Positions 29,623 through 38,340 are shown, counted from the stretch's first letter. The stretch is DNA of 64,000 nucleotides from Sphingomonas ginkgonis (GCF_003970925.1 NZ_RWJF01000001.1:171001-235000), one strand, 5' to 3'. Notes: generated from the letters alone by a model not told the origin. A program made the numbers and translations.

Positions 29623-29651
29623 CGCCTCGGCAGAAATGCCGGGGCGTTTTT
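29623..29651 (+). terminator. Rho-independent terminator after ctaD
   Basis: CGCCTCGGCA and TGCCGGGGCG form a 10-bp stem with one T-G mismatch-type pair and a GAAA tetraloop, followed by TTTTT. It separates coxB-ctaD from the ctaB-to-methyltransferase cluster downstream. Confidence 0.88.
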
Positions 29652-29767
29652 CATGACACCGATGTAAATCCGGTTTGGCTGCGTCCCAGGCTGAAACCGG
29701 AAAGAACCTGGCCTTTCGATTGCGTCGTTTCGGTGGCAGATAGCACCCTGTTCAAAGGGGAGCTGTC

Positions 29768-29941
29768 GTGTTGGTTCATTCCGCGTCGAACGCGCAGAAG
29801 CTGGCGGTCGTCCTCGCCATGCTTCAGGGCGCCTTGTTGATCCTGGACGAAGCGAAGGCGCCGCTGGAAATCGGGGCGCGGCTAAGCGATCTGACGATCC
29901 AGCTCAGCGCCCATCTTCAGGAGGGGCATACAGCGCACTAG
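29768..29941 (+). CDS. Small hypothetical protein (57 aa)
   Basis: 57 residues from a GTG at 29768 that is preceded by a strong AAGGGGAG ribosome-binding site 5 nt upstream. The product is acidic-neutral and mostly helical (KLAVVLAMLQGALLILDEAK, then IGARLSDLTIQLSAHLQ). No domain recognised; a hydrophobic first helix is possible but it is not a clear signal peptide. Its last 38 nt overlap the end of the convergent winged-helix gene. Coding status rests on the ribosome-binding site and codon bias. Confidence 0.55.
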   Translation: MLVHSASNAQKLAVVLAMLQGALLILDEAKAPLEIGARLSDLTIQLSAHLQEGHTAH

Positions 29942-30251
29942 TGTCGAGCACGGACCGGACCAGTTGTTCCCCGTCCGCACTGATCCGAACCAGCGGATCT
30001 TCCTCGTCATCAGGCATACGGTCGAGCAGCCCGCGCGACTGCAGCGCAGCCACCCAGCGCTCAATGAGCGGCACCGACGAGCCCAGCTCGCCAGCTGCCT
30101 GGACCAGGCTCAGCGACCGCTGCTCGGCGGCAGCGATGAAGAAGGTGAGCAGAAGCTCCCACGCCGGCTCCCCAAACAGATCAGCACCGAACCGCTGATC
30201 CCTGTTCCGGCGAACGGCGATAAAGCGCCGCGCCAGTTCTTCCGCTTGCAC
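29904..30251 (-). CDS. Winged-helix DNA-binding protein (MarR-like)
   Basis: 115 residues. The central part SLVQAAGELGSSVPLIERWV AALQSRGLL fits a helix-turn-helix and LVRISADGEQLVRSVL fits the wing and C-terminal helix of MarR-like proteins. The protein is short and lacks an obvious ligand-binding region. Target unknown; nothing nearby points to a stimulus. Tail-to-tail overlap of 38 nt with the 57-residue ORF. Confidence 0.72.
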   Translation of the reverse strand: MQAEELARRFIAVRRNRDQRFGADLFGEPAWELLLTFFIAAAEQRSLSLVQAAGELGSSVPLIERWVAALQSRGLLDRMPDDEEDPLVRISADGEQLVRSVLDTSALYAPPEDGR

Positions 30252-30369
30252 GTGGGCCTCCCGAGCACTCGTCGACTGGACTGCCCCACGCCAACGCCAA
30301 GATGATGTAACCGCTTTCAGTTGTTGCCGCTACGGCAAGGCGGGCCGGACGCCAAGCCTTAAGCTTGCG

Positions 30370-31005
30370 TCAGGGAAGCCGGGTGACCTTCAGCACCTTG
30401 ACCGGCTTGGCCAACATCTGCCCCTTGAAGTAGTTGTCGCCCTTTGCGGGATCGATCGGCGCTGCCAGGATCGCCTTCACGACATCGAGCCCCTCGACCA
30501 CGTGGCCGAACGTAGCGAATCCCGGGTCGCCGGCCTTTGCGTCGAAGCCGGGGATCGGGCCGGCAAGAATGAAGAAGGTGGCCCGCGCGGTGCCCGGCGT
30601 GGTCATTGCCATCGAGATGGCGCCAGCGTCGTGATGCAGGCCGGTCTGCTCGGTCGACTCGAATTTGACCGGCGGGTAAAGCTTGGCGGGATCGGTGATC
30701 CCCGACTGGATCATGCCGTTGCCCGGCTCACCATAGGGCATGGCGCGATAGAAGCTGATGCCATCGAAGCGGTGCGCATCGACGTAACGGAGGAAGTTGG
30801 CGACCGTTGCCGGTGCCCGACCGCGGTCGAGCGCGAGCACGATCCGCCCCTGCTCCGTTTCCATAGCCACCCGGACCAGGTCGGACTGGGCCGCCGCAGC
30901 GGCCGGCGGGGTGGTGGGCACGGCCGGTGTCAATGGCGCGGCTGTCTGGGCAAGGAGCGGCGTGGCGGAGAGCAGCGCGAGCGCGGAGGTGATTCGCAGG
31001 AACAT
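30370..31005 (-). CDS. Periplasmic cyclophilin-type peptidyl-prolyl cis-trans isomerase
   Basis: 211 residues with a signal peptide (about 1-20, LALLSATPLLAQ) and an Ala/Pro linker. Cyclophilin core: METEQGRIVLALDRGRAPA, RFDGISFYRAMPYGEP, ISMAMTTPGTARATFFI and FATFGHVVEGLDVVKAI. The ATFFIL segment corresponds to the usual FFI active-site strand, so this copy looks closer to a catalytic enzyme than the one at 12683. Divergent from ctaB, so placement within the cox cluster may be incidental. Confidence 0.92.
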   Translation of the reverse strand: MFLRITSALALLSATPLLAQTAAPLTPAVPTTPPAAAAAQSDLVRVAMETEQGRIVLALDRGRAPATVANFLRYVDAHRFDGISFYRAMPYGEPGNGMIQSGITDPAKLYPPVKFESTEQTGLHHDAGAISMAMTTPGTARATFFILAGPIPGFDAKAGDPGFATFGHVVEGLDVVKAILAAPIDPAKGDNYFKGQMLAKPVKVLKVTRLP

Positions 31006-31084
31006 TTCCGCAGCATAGCTCGGCCGCCGCTTCGGCAAGAGGGCTTTTCCGCCTGCCTCCAGCAAGTTATAGCGCGCGCCGATC

Positions 31085-31990
31085 ATGACTCCCGCCATCA
31101 CCGCATCGACCCTCCCGGCCGATTGGCGCGACCTTCTCGCGCTGACCAAGCCGCGCGTCATGAGCCTCGTGGTGTTCACCGGCCTGTGCGGGCTGCTGGC
31201 CGCGCCGGTGCCGGTCCACCCGGTGCTCGGATTCGCCGCCATCCTCTGCATCGCGCTGGGCGCAGGCGGCGCGGCGGCGCTCAACCAGTGGTACGAGGCC
31301 GACCTCGACGCCAAGATGAAGCGAACCCGCAATCGGCCGTTGCCCGCCGGTAGGCTGGACCGCCAGTCCGCGCTTCACTTTGCGGTCGGGCTCAGCGTCT
31401 TCTCCGTGATCCTGATGGATCTCGCCGCCAATCATCTCGCCGCCTTGTGGCTGGCTATCTCCATCCTCTTCTACGTCGGCGTCTACACCGTCTGGCTGAA
31501 GCGCCGGACGCCGCAGAACATCGTCATCGGCGGCGCGGCCGGCGCTTTTCCGCCGTTGATCGGCTGGGTCGCGGCGACCGGGCATGTCGACCTGCTGCCG
31601 ATGTTGCTGTTCGCATTGATCTTCCTGTGGACGCCGCCGCATTTTTGGGCGCTGAGCCTGTTCGTCCGTTCCGACTACGCCAACGCCGGTGTGCCAATGT
31701 TGCCGGTCGTTGCCGGTTTCCAGCATACCCGCCGGCAAGTAGCACTCTACACGCTGCCGATGAGCGCCGCCGCCGTGGCTCCCTGGGCGCTCGGGCTGAC
31801 CGGGCCGATCTACGGCGTCGCTGCGACCCTCCTCTCGGGTGCCTTCCTCCTGCTTGCGCTGCAGGTTGCCGCAAGCCGGGAGACCGATCCTGCGGCGATG
31901 CGACCCGAGCGGCGGCTGTTCGCCTTCTCGATCATCTACCTGTTCGCGATCTTCGGCGCGCTGGTCGTCGATCGTTGGCTGCTCGCATGA
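31085..31990 (+). CDS. ctaB: Protoheme IX farnesyltransferase (heme O synthase)
   Basis: 301 residues, about nine helices. Farnesylates heme b to heme o, precursor of heme a for the oxidase. The prenyl-diphosphate site is [21 protein letters not shown] and the second motif is near [33 protein letters not shown] opens the family region. 4-nt overlap with the next small gene. CtaA (heme A synthase) is not in the window. Confidence 0.97.
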   Translation: MTPAITASTLPADWRDLLALTKPRVMSLVVFTGLCGLLAAPVPVHPVLGFAAILCIALGAGGAAALNQWYEADLDAKMKRTRNRPLPAGRLDRQSALHFAVGLSVFSVILMDLAANHLAALWLAISILFYVGVYTVWLKRRTPQNIVIGGAAGAFPPLIGWVAATGHVDLLPMLLFALIFLWTPPHFWALSLFVRSDYANAGVPMLPVVAGFQHTRRQVALYTLPMSAAAVAPWALGLTGPIYGVAATLLSGAFLLLALQVAASRETDPAAMRPERRLFAFSIIYLFAIFGALVVDRWLLA

Positions 31991-32127
31991 GCGAGCCGCA
32001 GCACGACTATGAGGACCTGGTCCGCGCGCGCCAGCAGAGCCGGGCGCGCGTAACCGCCATCCTGCTCGTCCTGTTCGTCGCGCTGGTCTTCGCCATCACG
32101 ATCGCCAAGATGACGGTCAACAGGTGA
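31987..32127 (+). CDS. Small single-pass membrane protein in the cox cluster (CoxF-like)
   Basis: 46 residues: a charged N-terminus ([17 protein letters not shown]) and one transmembrane helix ([20 protein letters not shown]). ATG overlaps the ctaB stop (ATGA) and its TGA overlaps the ctaG GTG, so expression is clearly coupled. Small membrane proteins between ctaB and ctaG are common in alphaproteobacteria and are sometimes called CoxF; biochemical role is not established. Confidence 0.8.
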   Translation: MSEPQHDYEDLVRARQQSRARVTAILLVLFVALVFAITIAKMTVNR

Positions 32128-32675
32128 CCACGCTTGCAGCGCGCAAGAACCGCACCGCGCTCTACGCGGCCGGGTTCGTCGCGTTCATGCTGGCACTCGC
32201 CTTCGCCTCGGTCCCGCTCTACCGCATGTTCTGTCAGGCGACCGGGTTCGAAGGTACGACTCAGCGAGCGAAGCGGGCCCCAGGTGCCGATCTCGCCGCC
32301 GGCATGATGCAGGTGCGTTTCGATGCGAACGTCGCGCCCAACCTGCCGTGGAAGTTCGAGCCCGAGCAGGCGACGGTCGAAATTCGGCCCGGCGCGCGCA
32401 CGCTGATCTACTACCGGGCCAAGAACCTCGCCGCGCGGGCGATTACCGGGCAGGCCGCCTACAACGTCTCGCCCGACCAGTCCGGCATCTATTTCAACAA
32501 GATCCAGTGCTTCTGCTTCAACGAGCAGACGCTCGCCGCCGGCCAGGAAGTCCGCATGCCGGTGGTCTTCTACGTCGATCCCAAGATCCGCACCGACGAG
32601 ACGACGCGGGACGTGCACGAGATCACCCTCTCCTACACGTTTTACCCAGTGGAAAAGTCCGGCGCGTCCGGCTAG
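32124..32675 (+). CDS. ctaG: Cytochrome c oxidase assembly protein CtaG/Cox11
   Basis: 183 residues. Delivers copper to the CuB site of subunit I. One N-terminal helix (about 11-32), then a periplasmic beta-domain with the copper motif CFCF (Cys129 and Cys131) in YFNKIQCFCFNEQ; Cys37 after the helix is also conserved. GTG start at 32124 overlaps the upstream TGA. Ends 32 nt before ctaE. Confidence 0.96.
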   Translation: MTTLAARKNRTALYAAGFVAFMLALAFASVPLYRMFCQATGFEGTTQRAKRAPGADLAAGMMQVRFDANVAPNLPWKFEPEQATVEIRPGARTLIYYRAKNLAARAITGQAAYNVSPDQSGIYFNKIQCFCFNEQTLAAGQEVRMPVVFYVDPKIRTDETTRDVHEITLSYTFYPVEKSGASG

Positions 32676-32707
32676 GTCCAGCGGCAAAAGACACTCGAGG
32701 AACGCTC

Positions 32708-33529
32708 ATGGCCGCTTCGACCAAGAACCATCAGTACCATATCCTTCCGCCGAGCGCGTGGCCGCTGATCGGCTCCTTCTCGGCGCTCGCCCTCACCGGC
32801 GGCGGCGTGATGTGGATGCACAGCAACCCGTACGGCAAGTTCGTGCTGCTGCTCGGCCTGATCGGCGTTCTGGCCACGATGTTCAGCTGGTGGAGCGACG
32901 TCATCAAGGAGGCGCATGCCGGCGACCACACGCCGATCGTGCAGCTCCATCTGCGCTACGGCATGATCCTGTTCATCGCCTCGGAGGTGATGTTCTTCCT
33001 TGCCTGGTTCTGGGCCTTCTTCGACGCCTCGCTCTTCCCCAGCGCGGTCGACGCGGTCGGTGGCGTGTGGCCGCCCAAGGGGATTACCCCGCTCGACCCT
33101 TTCGCCTTCCCGCTGCTCAACACGCTGATCCTGCTCTGCTCGGGCACGACCGTGACCTGGGCGCACCATTCGCTGATCCATGGCGATCGCCGGGGGCTCA
33201 AGACCGGGCTGCTGCTGACGATCATGCTCGGCCTGCTGTTCACCTCGATCCAGGCGTGGGAGTACATCCACGCGCCGTTCGCGTTCAAAGGCAACATCTT
33301 CGGCGCGACCTTCTTCATGGCGACCGGTTTCCACGGTTTCCACGTGATCGTCGGCACCATCTTCCTGATCGTGAACTACATCCGCGCCGTGAAGGGCGAC
33401 TTCACGCCGCGGCAGCACTTCGGCTTCGAGGCGGCAGCCTGGTACTGGCACTTCGTCGACGTGGTGTGGCTGTTCCTCTTCACCACCATCTACGTCTGGG
33501 GTGGGTGGGGCGCGACTCCCCACGGCTGA
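32708..33529 (+). CDS. ctaE: Cytochrome c oxidase subunit III
   Basis: 273 residues, seven helices. Stabilises the proton-pumping core. HILPPSAWPLIGS, VMFFLAWFWAFFDASL, TTVTWAHHSLIHGDR, GFHGFHVIVGTIFL and HFGFEAAAWYWHFVDVVWLF are classic subunit III segments. ATG at 32708 is downstream of a GAGGAACGC region. The stop shares one base with the next ATG (TGATG). Confidence 0.97.
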   Translation: MAASTKNHQYHILPPSAWPLIGSFSALALTGGGVMWMHSNPYGKFVLLLGLIGVLATMFSWWSDVIKEAHAGDHTPIVQLHLRYGMILFIASEVMFFLAWFWAFFDASLFPSAVDAVGGVWPPKGITPLDPFAFPLLNTLILLCSGTTVTWAHHSLIHGDRRGLKTGLLLTIMLGLLFTSIQAWEYIHAPFAFKGNIFGATFFMATGFHGFHVIVGTIFLIVNYIRAVKGDFTPRQHFGFEAAAWYWHFVDVVWLFLFTTIYVWGGWGATPHG

Positions 33530-33885
33530 TGGCCGACCAGCCCCCGCTCGGCACTGTCCTGCGTGGACGGTGCCCGCGCTGCCGGGAAGGTCGGCTGTTC
33601 GCCGGCGTCGTCCGCTTCGCCGAGCGCTGCAGCCACTGCGGTCTCGACTTCAGCCGTTACAATGTCGGCGACGGCCCGGCGGCCTTCCTGATCCTGGTGG
33701 TCGGCGCAATCCTCACCGGCGGCGCGGTCTGGCTTGAGCTGGCCATCTCGCCACCCTTCTGGGTCCATGCGATCTGGATCCCGCTGGGATTGGGGCTGAC
33801 GCTTGGTGGGCTGCGGCTGGGCAAGGCGTGGCTGCTGGCGCAGGAATATGTCCATGACGCGCGCGAGGGCCGGTTGAGCCCATGA
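33529..33885 (+). CDS. DUF983 membrane protein
   Basis: 118 residues. N-terminal zinc-ribbon-like part with CPRCREG and CSHCGLDF, then two helices (about 50-70 and 78-98). DUF983 proteins are regularly encoded next to subunit III and SURF1 in alphaproteobacteria, so a role in oxidase assembly is likely, though unproven. Overlaps ctaE by 1 nt and SURF1 by 4 nt. Confidence 0.88.
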   Translation: MADQPPLGTVLRGRCPRCREGRLFAGVVRFAERCSHCGLDFSRYNVGDGPAAFLILVVGAILTGGAVWLELAISPPFWVHAIWIPLGLGLTLGGLRLGKAWLLAQEYVHDAREGRLSP

Positions 33886-34472
33886 CCCGACGCTTCCCAG
33901 TGGTCGCCACCTTGATCGTGGCGATCGCCGTAGCCACCATGATCGCACTCGGAGTCTGGCAGATCAGCCGGGCCCACTGGAAGGAGGCGCTGCTCGCCCG
34001 CTACGAGGCTGCGCAGAACCTTCCGCCGGTCGCCTTTCCCATCGCGCCGACGAGCGCCGACCTCCCCCTCTATCGACGGGCGAGCGGGCTTTGCCTGCAA
34101 CCGGTCAAGCAGCAGGCGATCGCCGGCGAGAATGCCGCGGGCGACCCGGGCTTCAGCTTTCTCGTCGACTGCCGGACCGGTGCCGAAGGGCCGGGCATGC
34201 GGATCGACATCGGCTGGTCCAACAATCCCAACGCCGGCAAGGGCTGGCGCGGCGGGGCAGTCAGCGGCGTGCTCGCCCCCGATCGCGACTTCCGGGTCCG
34301 GTTGGTGTCCGGCCAAGGGCTTGCGGGCCTTGCCGCCAGCCGTGTCCCGAGTGCCCACGACCTCCCCAACAATCATCGCAGCTACGCCCTGCAATGGTTC
34401 CTGTTCGCGGCGGCGGCGCTGGTGATCTACGTGCTTGCGCTGCGCCGGCGCCTGGCGGAGACGCGGCAATGA
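33882..34472 (+). CDS. SURF1 family cytochrome oxidase assembly protein
   Basis: 196 residues. Two helices, one at each end (about 5-25 and 170-188), with a periplasmic loop between them. The N-terminal LGVWQISRAHWKEALLARYE and C-terminal NNHRSYALQWFLFAAAALVI match SURF1. It is shorter than typical members (about 230), and the usual strongly conserved G-x-W loop is partly altered. SURF1 helps insert heme a into subunit I. 4-nt overlap with both neighbours. Confidence 0.88.
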   Translation: MTRRFPVVATLIVAIAVATMIALGVWQISRAHWKEALLARYEAAQNLPPVAFPIAPTSADLPLYRRASGLCLQPVKQQAIAGENAAGDPGFSFLVDCRTGAEGPGMRIDIGWSNNPNAGKGWRGGAVSGVLAPDRDFRVRLVSGQGLAGLAASRVPSAHDLPNNHRSYALQWFLFAAAALVIYVLALRRRLAETRQ

Positions 34473-35701
34473 GCGCCAGGCTGCATCGGCTGCCCAACGG
34501 CGTCACCCTCCTGTGCGACCCGGTGCACGGGGCGCAGTCGGCGGCGGTCGGCGCCTACCTGGCGGTCGGTTCGCGGTTCGAGGCGGAAGGGCTCGGCGGC
34601 CTCGCCCACATGGTCGAGCATATGCTGTTCAAAGGCGCGGGGCAGCGTGACGCCAAGGCGATCGCGGAAGCCATCGAGGACGTCGGCGGCTCGCTCAACG
34701 CCTGGACGGCGCGGGACCAGACCGTCTTCCATGCGCGGGTCCTTCCGGCCGATGTCGAGCTGGCGGTCGAGCTGATCGCCAGCCTGTTGCGTAGCCCGCA
34801 CCTCGATGGCGAGGAACTCGAGCGCGAGAAGAATGTCGTCTTGTCCGAGCTGGGCGAAATCCATGACACGCCGGACGATCTCATCGGCGACCTCCTGTTT
34901 GAGGCGGCCTTCGGCGACCATCCGCTCGGCCGACCCGTGATCGGGACCGAACCGAGCATCCGGGGCTTTTCGCGTGCCGACCTGACGCACTGGGTGAGCG
35001 ACCAATTCGTGCCGGGGCGGCTGATGCTGGTCGCAACCGGCAAGGTCGACGAGCAGGCGCTGCTCCGGCTCGCGGAGCGTCACTTCGGCGACATGGCAGC
35101 GACGGTGGTCGAAGAACCGCGCAAGGCACGCTTTTGCGGTGGCCGCAAGCTCGATCGTCGGTCGTTCGATCAGGCGCACTGGCAGTTCGCGCTCGCGGGT
35201 GTTCCTGCGACCGACCCCACCGCACCAGCGCTCAGCCTGTTCACCCAGGCGGTCGGCGGCGGCATGTCGTCGCGCTTGTTCCAGCAACTCCGTGAGGAGC
35301 GTGGGCTCGCCTACTCCATTTTTGCCTGGAACCAGGGCTTTGCCGACACGGGCCTGTTCGCGATCGGGTGCGCGACCGACAAGGGCACTGCCGGCGAGAC
35401 ACTGGCCCTCAGTCGGGACATTCTCGCCCGCGCGGTGGACGAACTGAGCGAGGCCGAGGTCCGGCGCGCACGGGCGCAGATCGAAGCATCGCTGCTGATG
35501 AGCCTCGAGACGGTCCAGGGCCGAGCCGATCATCAGGCGCGGATGGTCGAGCTGTTCGGGCGAGTGGTGCCGCTCGAGGAGAGCCTCGCCGAGCTCCGGG
35601 CGGTCGACGTTGCGGCGGCGCGTGCGGCCGGTCGCGCCTTGCTCGACGGACCATCGGCGCTGGCGGCGATCGGCGGCGGCAGGCTCGCGCTCGCCGCATG
35701 A
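34469..35701 (+). CDS. M16 family zinc metallopeptidase (processing-peptidase-like)
   Basis: 410 residues. The inverted zinc motif is HMVEH (His47, Glu50, His51) with the downstream Glu near residue 127 in KNVVLSELGEI. VGGGMSSRLFQQLREERGLAYS is the conserved C-terminal-half signature. Single-chain enzyme of the PqqL/mitochondrial processing peptidase group; no signal peptide seen, so probably cytoplasmic. Substrate unknown. Overlaps SURF1 and the methyltransferase by 4 nt each. Confidence 0.9.
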   Translation: MSARLHRLPNGVTLLCDPVHGAQSAAVGAYLAVGSRFEAEGLGGLAHMVEHMLFKGAGQRDAKAIAEAIEDVGGSLNAWTARDQTVFHARVLPADVELAVELIASLLRSPHLDGEELEREKNVVLSELGEIHDTPDDLIGDLLFEAAFGDHPLGRPVIGTEPSIRGFSRADLTHWVSDQFVPGRLMLVATGKVDEQALLRLAERHFGDMAATVVEEPRKARFCGGRKLDRRSFDQAHWQFALAGVPATDPTAPALSLFTQAVGGGMSSRLFQQLREERGLAYSIFAWNQGFADTGLFAIGCATDKGTAGETLALSRDILARAVDELSEAEVRRARAQIEASLLMSLETVQGRADHQARMVELFGRVVPLEESLAELRAVDVAAARAAGRALLDGPSALAAIGGGRLALAA

Positions 35702-36558
35702 AGGGCCTCACGACGATCGTTGCCGAGCCTTGGGACGACTGGGGACTGGTCGACAGCGGGCACGGCCGCAAGCTCGAGCGTTATGGCAAGGTGCGCGTGA
35801 TCCGGCCCGAGCCCCAGGCCATGTGGGCGCCCGCCACCGCCGACTGGCACGCCGACGCCACCTTCATCCCCGGCTCCGACGAGGAAGGCGGTGGTCGCTG
35901 GGTACAGGATCGCCCGGTGCCGCGCGACTGGCCGCTCGCGCGCGGACCGATCCGCTTCCACGCCAGTCTCACCCCGTTCCGCCACCTCGGCTTCTTCCCG
36001 GACATGGCGCCGCAATGGGCCTGGATGCGCGAGCGCGCGGTCGACGCCGATGTCCTCAACCTGTTCGGCTACACCGGCGTCGGGACCCTGCTGCTGAGCG
36101 AGGCCGGCGGCCGGCTGGTCCATGTCGACGCGTCGAAGAAGTCGGTCGAAGGCGGGCGGCGCAACGCCGAGCTGTCGGGCCTCTCCGACCGTCCGATTCG
36201 CTGGATCGTCGACGACGCGGCCAAGTTTACCGCCCGCGAAGGCCGGCGCGGACGTCGCTACGACGGCATCCTGCTCGACCCGCCCAAGTTCGGCCGTGGA
36301 CCTGAAGGCGAAGTATGGCGGCTGGAAGAGCATCTCGCGCCGCTGCTGCAAGGGTGCCGGGCACTGCTCGACGCGGACAGCCGCTTCCTCGTCCTCACCG
36401 TCTACGCGGTGCGGATGAGCGCGCTGGCGATTGGCGAACTGGTCCGGCAGACGCTTGCCGACCTGGGTGGCACGGTCGAGTGCGGCGAGATGGCCGTCCG
36501 CGAGGAGGCCCGCGGACTTCTTCTCCCGACCGCCATCTTCGCCCGCTGGAGCCGCTAG
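35698..36558 (+). CDS. Class I SAM-dependent methyltransferase (RlmI/RlmK-like core)
   Basis: 286 residues. SAM-binding Gly-rich loop VLNLFGYTGVGTLLLSEAGG, acidic residue in LVHVDASKKSVEGGRRNAEL, and the catalytic-type motif YDGILLDPPKFGRG. This is the pattern of 23S rRNA cytosine/guanine methyltransferases (RlmI, RlmK, RlmL core), but the PUA domain of RlmI is missing. RNA is the likely substrate by analogy; the exact target is not determined. Convergent with ccmB, sharing CTAG. Confidence 0.85.
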   Translation: MKGLTTIVAEPWDDWGLVDSGHGRKLERYGKVRVIRPEPQAMWAPATADWHADATFIPGSDEEGGGRWVQDRPVPRDWPLARGPIRFHASLTPFRHLGFFPDMAPQWAWMRERAVDADVLNLFGYTGVGTLLLSEAGGRLVHVDASKKSVEGGRRNAELSGLSDRPIRWIVDDAAKFTAREGRRGRRYDGILLDPPKFGRGPEGEVWRLEEHLAPLLQGCRALLDADSRFLVLTVYAVRMSALAIGELVRQTLADLGGTVECGEMAVREEARGLLLPTAIFARWSR

Positions 36559-37193
36559 CTTCGCCCCGCACGAAACGCCGCCCCGGCGACGAACGGCGCT
36601 GCGGCGCAAAGGAACAGCGACACGGCCGCTTCCAGCTTGAGCGCCCCGCTGGCCGCGTCGCCGCTCGCCGCCGCCGCGAAGATCAGCAGCGGAATGGCGA
36701 GCGGGAGGAGCAGCAGGCCACCCAATGCGGAACCCGCGCGGACGCCCGAGGTAAGGGCGGCAACCCCCACCGCCAGCGCGGCAAGGCCGGGCGTTCCGAC
36801 GGCAAGGCTGACCAGCGCCCGGCCGAGTGCCGCCCCGTCGAGGCCGAGCAACGCCGCTCCCGGGACGGCGGCGAGCAACAGCAGCGGCCCGAAGCTCAGC
36901 CAATGGCCCAGCGCCTTGGCGAAGGCGACGGCCTCCTCGCTGACCCCGCGCAGGCTGAGCTGGTCTAGCACCCCGTCGGCACGGTCCGGCTCGACCAGCC
37001 GCTCGACCGGGAGCAGCGCGGCGGTCAGTGCCGCCACCCACAGTGCGCCGCCGCCGATCCGCGATAGCAGCGTCGGGTCCGGCCCCACGGCAAAGGGGAT
37101 CAGGGTCGCGACGATCAGGAAGAACACGACCGGAAGGAAGGCCGCTCCGCCGATGGCACGTCGCCATTCCCGCGCCACCAAGGCGCGGATCAC
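36555..37193 (-). CDS. ccmB: Heme exporter subunit CcmB
   Basis: 212 residues, six helices. Permease of the CcmAB complex that powers release of holo-CcmE during cytochrome c maturation. REWRRAIGGAAFLPVVFFLI at the N-terminus, ADGVLDQLSLRGVSEEAVAF in the cytoplasmic loop and GGLLLLPLAIPLLIF are typical. 4-nt overlap with ccmA. CcmC, CcmD, CcmE and others are not in this window. Confidence 0.94.
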   Translation of the reverse strand: MIRALVAREWRRAIGGAAFLPVVFFLIVATLIPFAVGPDPTLLSRIGGGALWVAALTAALLPVERLVEPDRADGVLDQLSLRGVSEEAVAFAKALGHWLSFGPLLLLAAVPGAALLGLDGAALGRALVSLAVGTPGLAALAVGVAALTSGVRAGSALGGLLLLPLAIPLLIFAAAASGDAASGALKLEAAVSLFLCAAAPFVAGAAFRAGRS

Positions 37194-37765
37194 CGGCCAA
37201 TCTCCAGCGAGCGCCAGCCGTTGCCCGCGAGCGGCAGGTGCGAGGCGACGACCACCGCCCCACCCTGCCTCCTGTGTCTCGCGATGGCTAGGTCGAGTAG
37301 GCCGACGCTTGCCGCATCAAGCCCGTTAAGCGGTTCGTCCAGCAGCCACAGCGGCGCGCCCGAAGCCGCCACCCGCGCCAGCCGGGCCCGGCGCGCCTGC
37401 CCGGACGAGAGCATCCGCACGGGCACGTCCGCGAGCGCGGTCAGCGCGAACGCATCCAGCGTCGCCGCGAGGCGCTCCACTCCGCCGTCGAGACCAGCCC
37501 AGAAGCTCAGCGCGCGTGCCAGCGGAAGCTCGCGATCAAGGGCCAGTGCGTCGTCTGCGAGCGACAGGGCAGCTTGGCGCTGCACCTCGCCCTCGTCGGG
37601 CTCGAGCAGCCCGGCCGCGAGCCGCAGCAGGCTGGACTTTCCCGCTCCGTTCGGACCGGTCACCAGCAGCGCATCACCGCTCCCGACGACAAGATCGATT
37701 TGCTCGAACAGGCGCCGGCCGCCCCTCTCCAGCGCCACGTCCGCGAACCGCAGCAGCGGGCTCAA
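37190..37765 (-). CDS. ccmA: Heme exporter ATP-binding protein CcmA
   Basis: 191 residues. Walker A is TGPNGAGKSSLLRL, signature is LSSGQARRARLARV, and Walker B is LWLLDEPLNGLD. The SSGQxRR signature and short length are CcmA-specific. ATPase for CcmB. 4-nt overlap with the upstream protease gene, so the three genes share a transcript. Confidence 0.94.
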   Translation of the reverse strand: MSPLLRFADVALERGGRRLFEQIDLVVGSGDALLVTGPNGAGKSSLLRLAAGLLEPDEGEVQRQAALSLADDALALDRELPLARALSFWAGLDGGVERLAATLDAFALTALADVPVRMLSSGQARRARLARVAASGAPLWLLDEPLNGLDAASVGLLDLAIARHRRQGGAVVVASHLPLAGNGWRSLEIGR

Positions 37766-38157
37766 GCCTGCTCCTTGAGACGGTGCATGTCCTCGTCGGA
37801 CAAGCCAAGGTGATGGCCTGCCTCGTGGATCAGCACATGCGCGACCAGCCGCTCCAGGCTGTCGTCACCGCCTGCCCACTCATCAAGGATCGGGCGGCGG
37901 AACAAGCGGATCCGGTCGGGCGGGCGGCCGCTGTCGCTGACGCTCCGCTCACCGATCGGCACGCCTTCATAGACCCCGGTCAGCTCGAACGGGTCCTCGA
38001 TCCCCATTTCGGCCAGCAGCTCGTCGTCGGCGAACTCCTCGACCATCAGGACCACGCCCTTCAGGGCAGACGCGAACGGTTCGGGCAGGCCGGTCAGCGC
38101 ATCACGCGCGAGCGCTTCCATCTCGTCGGCGGAAGGCGGCTGTCCGAAGTTGCGCAT
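37762..38157 (-). CDS. Metallopeptidase family protein (zincin, DUF1025-like)
   Basis: 131 residues. The zincin motif is HVLIHEAGHHLGLSDEDM, with two His and a Glu for zinc and catalysis and a nearby acidic cluster. PILDEWAGGDDSLERLVAHV precedes it. An upstream ATG at 38193 exists but MRNFGQPPSADEMEALA is the normal family start. Role unknown; conserved next to ccmA in several alphaproteobacteria. Product likely cytoplasmic. Confidence 0.88.
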   Translation of the reverse strand: MRNFGQPPSADEMEALARDALTGLPEPFASALKGVVLMVEEFADDELLAEMGIEDPFELTGVYEGVPIGERSVSDSGRPPDRIRLFRRPILDEWAGGDDSLERLVAHVLIHEAGHHLGLSDEDMHRLKEQA

Positions 38158-38249
38158 TGCCGACGCATACGGCCGTGCGACCGTCCCCGGCAAGGTTGCG
38201 GCGCCCGGCCGTTCCGCCTAGAGGAGCGCGATTCCAGGTATCCAAGTGC

Positions 38250-38340
38250 GGAGCGGTGGCCGAGTGGTCGAAGGCGCTCGCCTGGAAAGTGAGTATACGG
38301 CAAAACCGTATCGAGGGTTCGAATCCCTCCCGCTCCGCCA
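38250..38340 (+). tRNA. tRNA-Ser (anticodon GGA)
   Basis: 91 nt with encoded CCA. Acceptor GGAGCGG pairs with CCGCTCC. The anticodon stem CTCGC/GTGAG holds loop CTGGAAA (anticodon GGA). A long variable arm (TACGG/CCGTA) marks it as class II. The T arm GAGGG-TTCGAAT-CCCTC is normal. Reads UCC and UCU. Confidence 0.98.

Noticed and set aside
29682..29767. ECF sigma (EcfG-type) promoter before the 57-aa ORF
   Set aside because: An AGAAC...CGTT pair exists but the spacer is 18 nt and the -35 has a mismatch; below my threshold.
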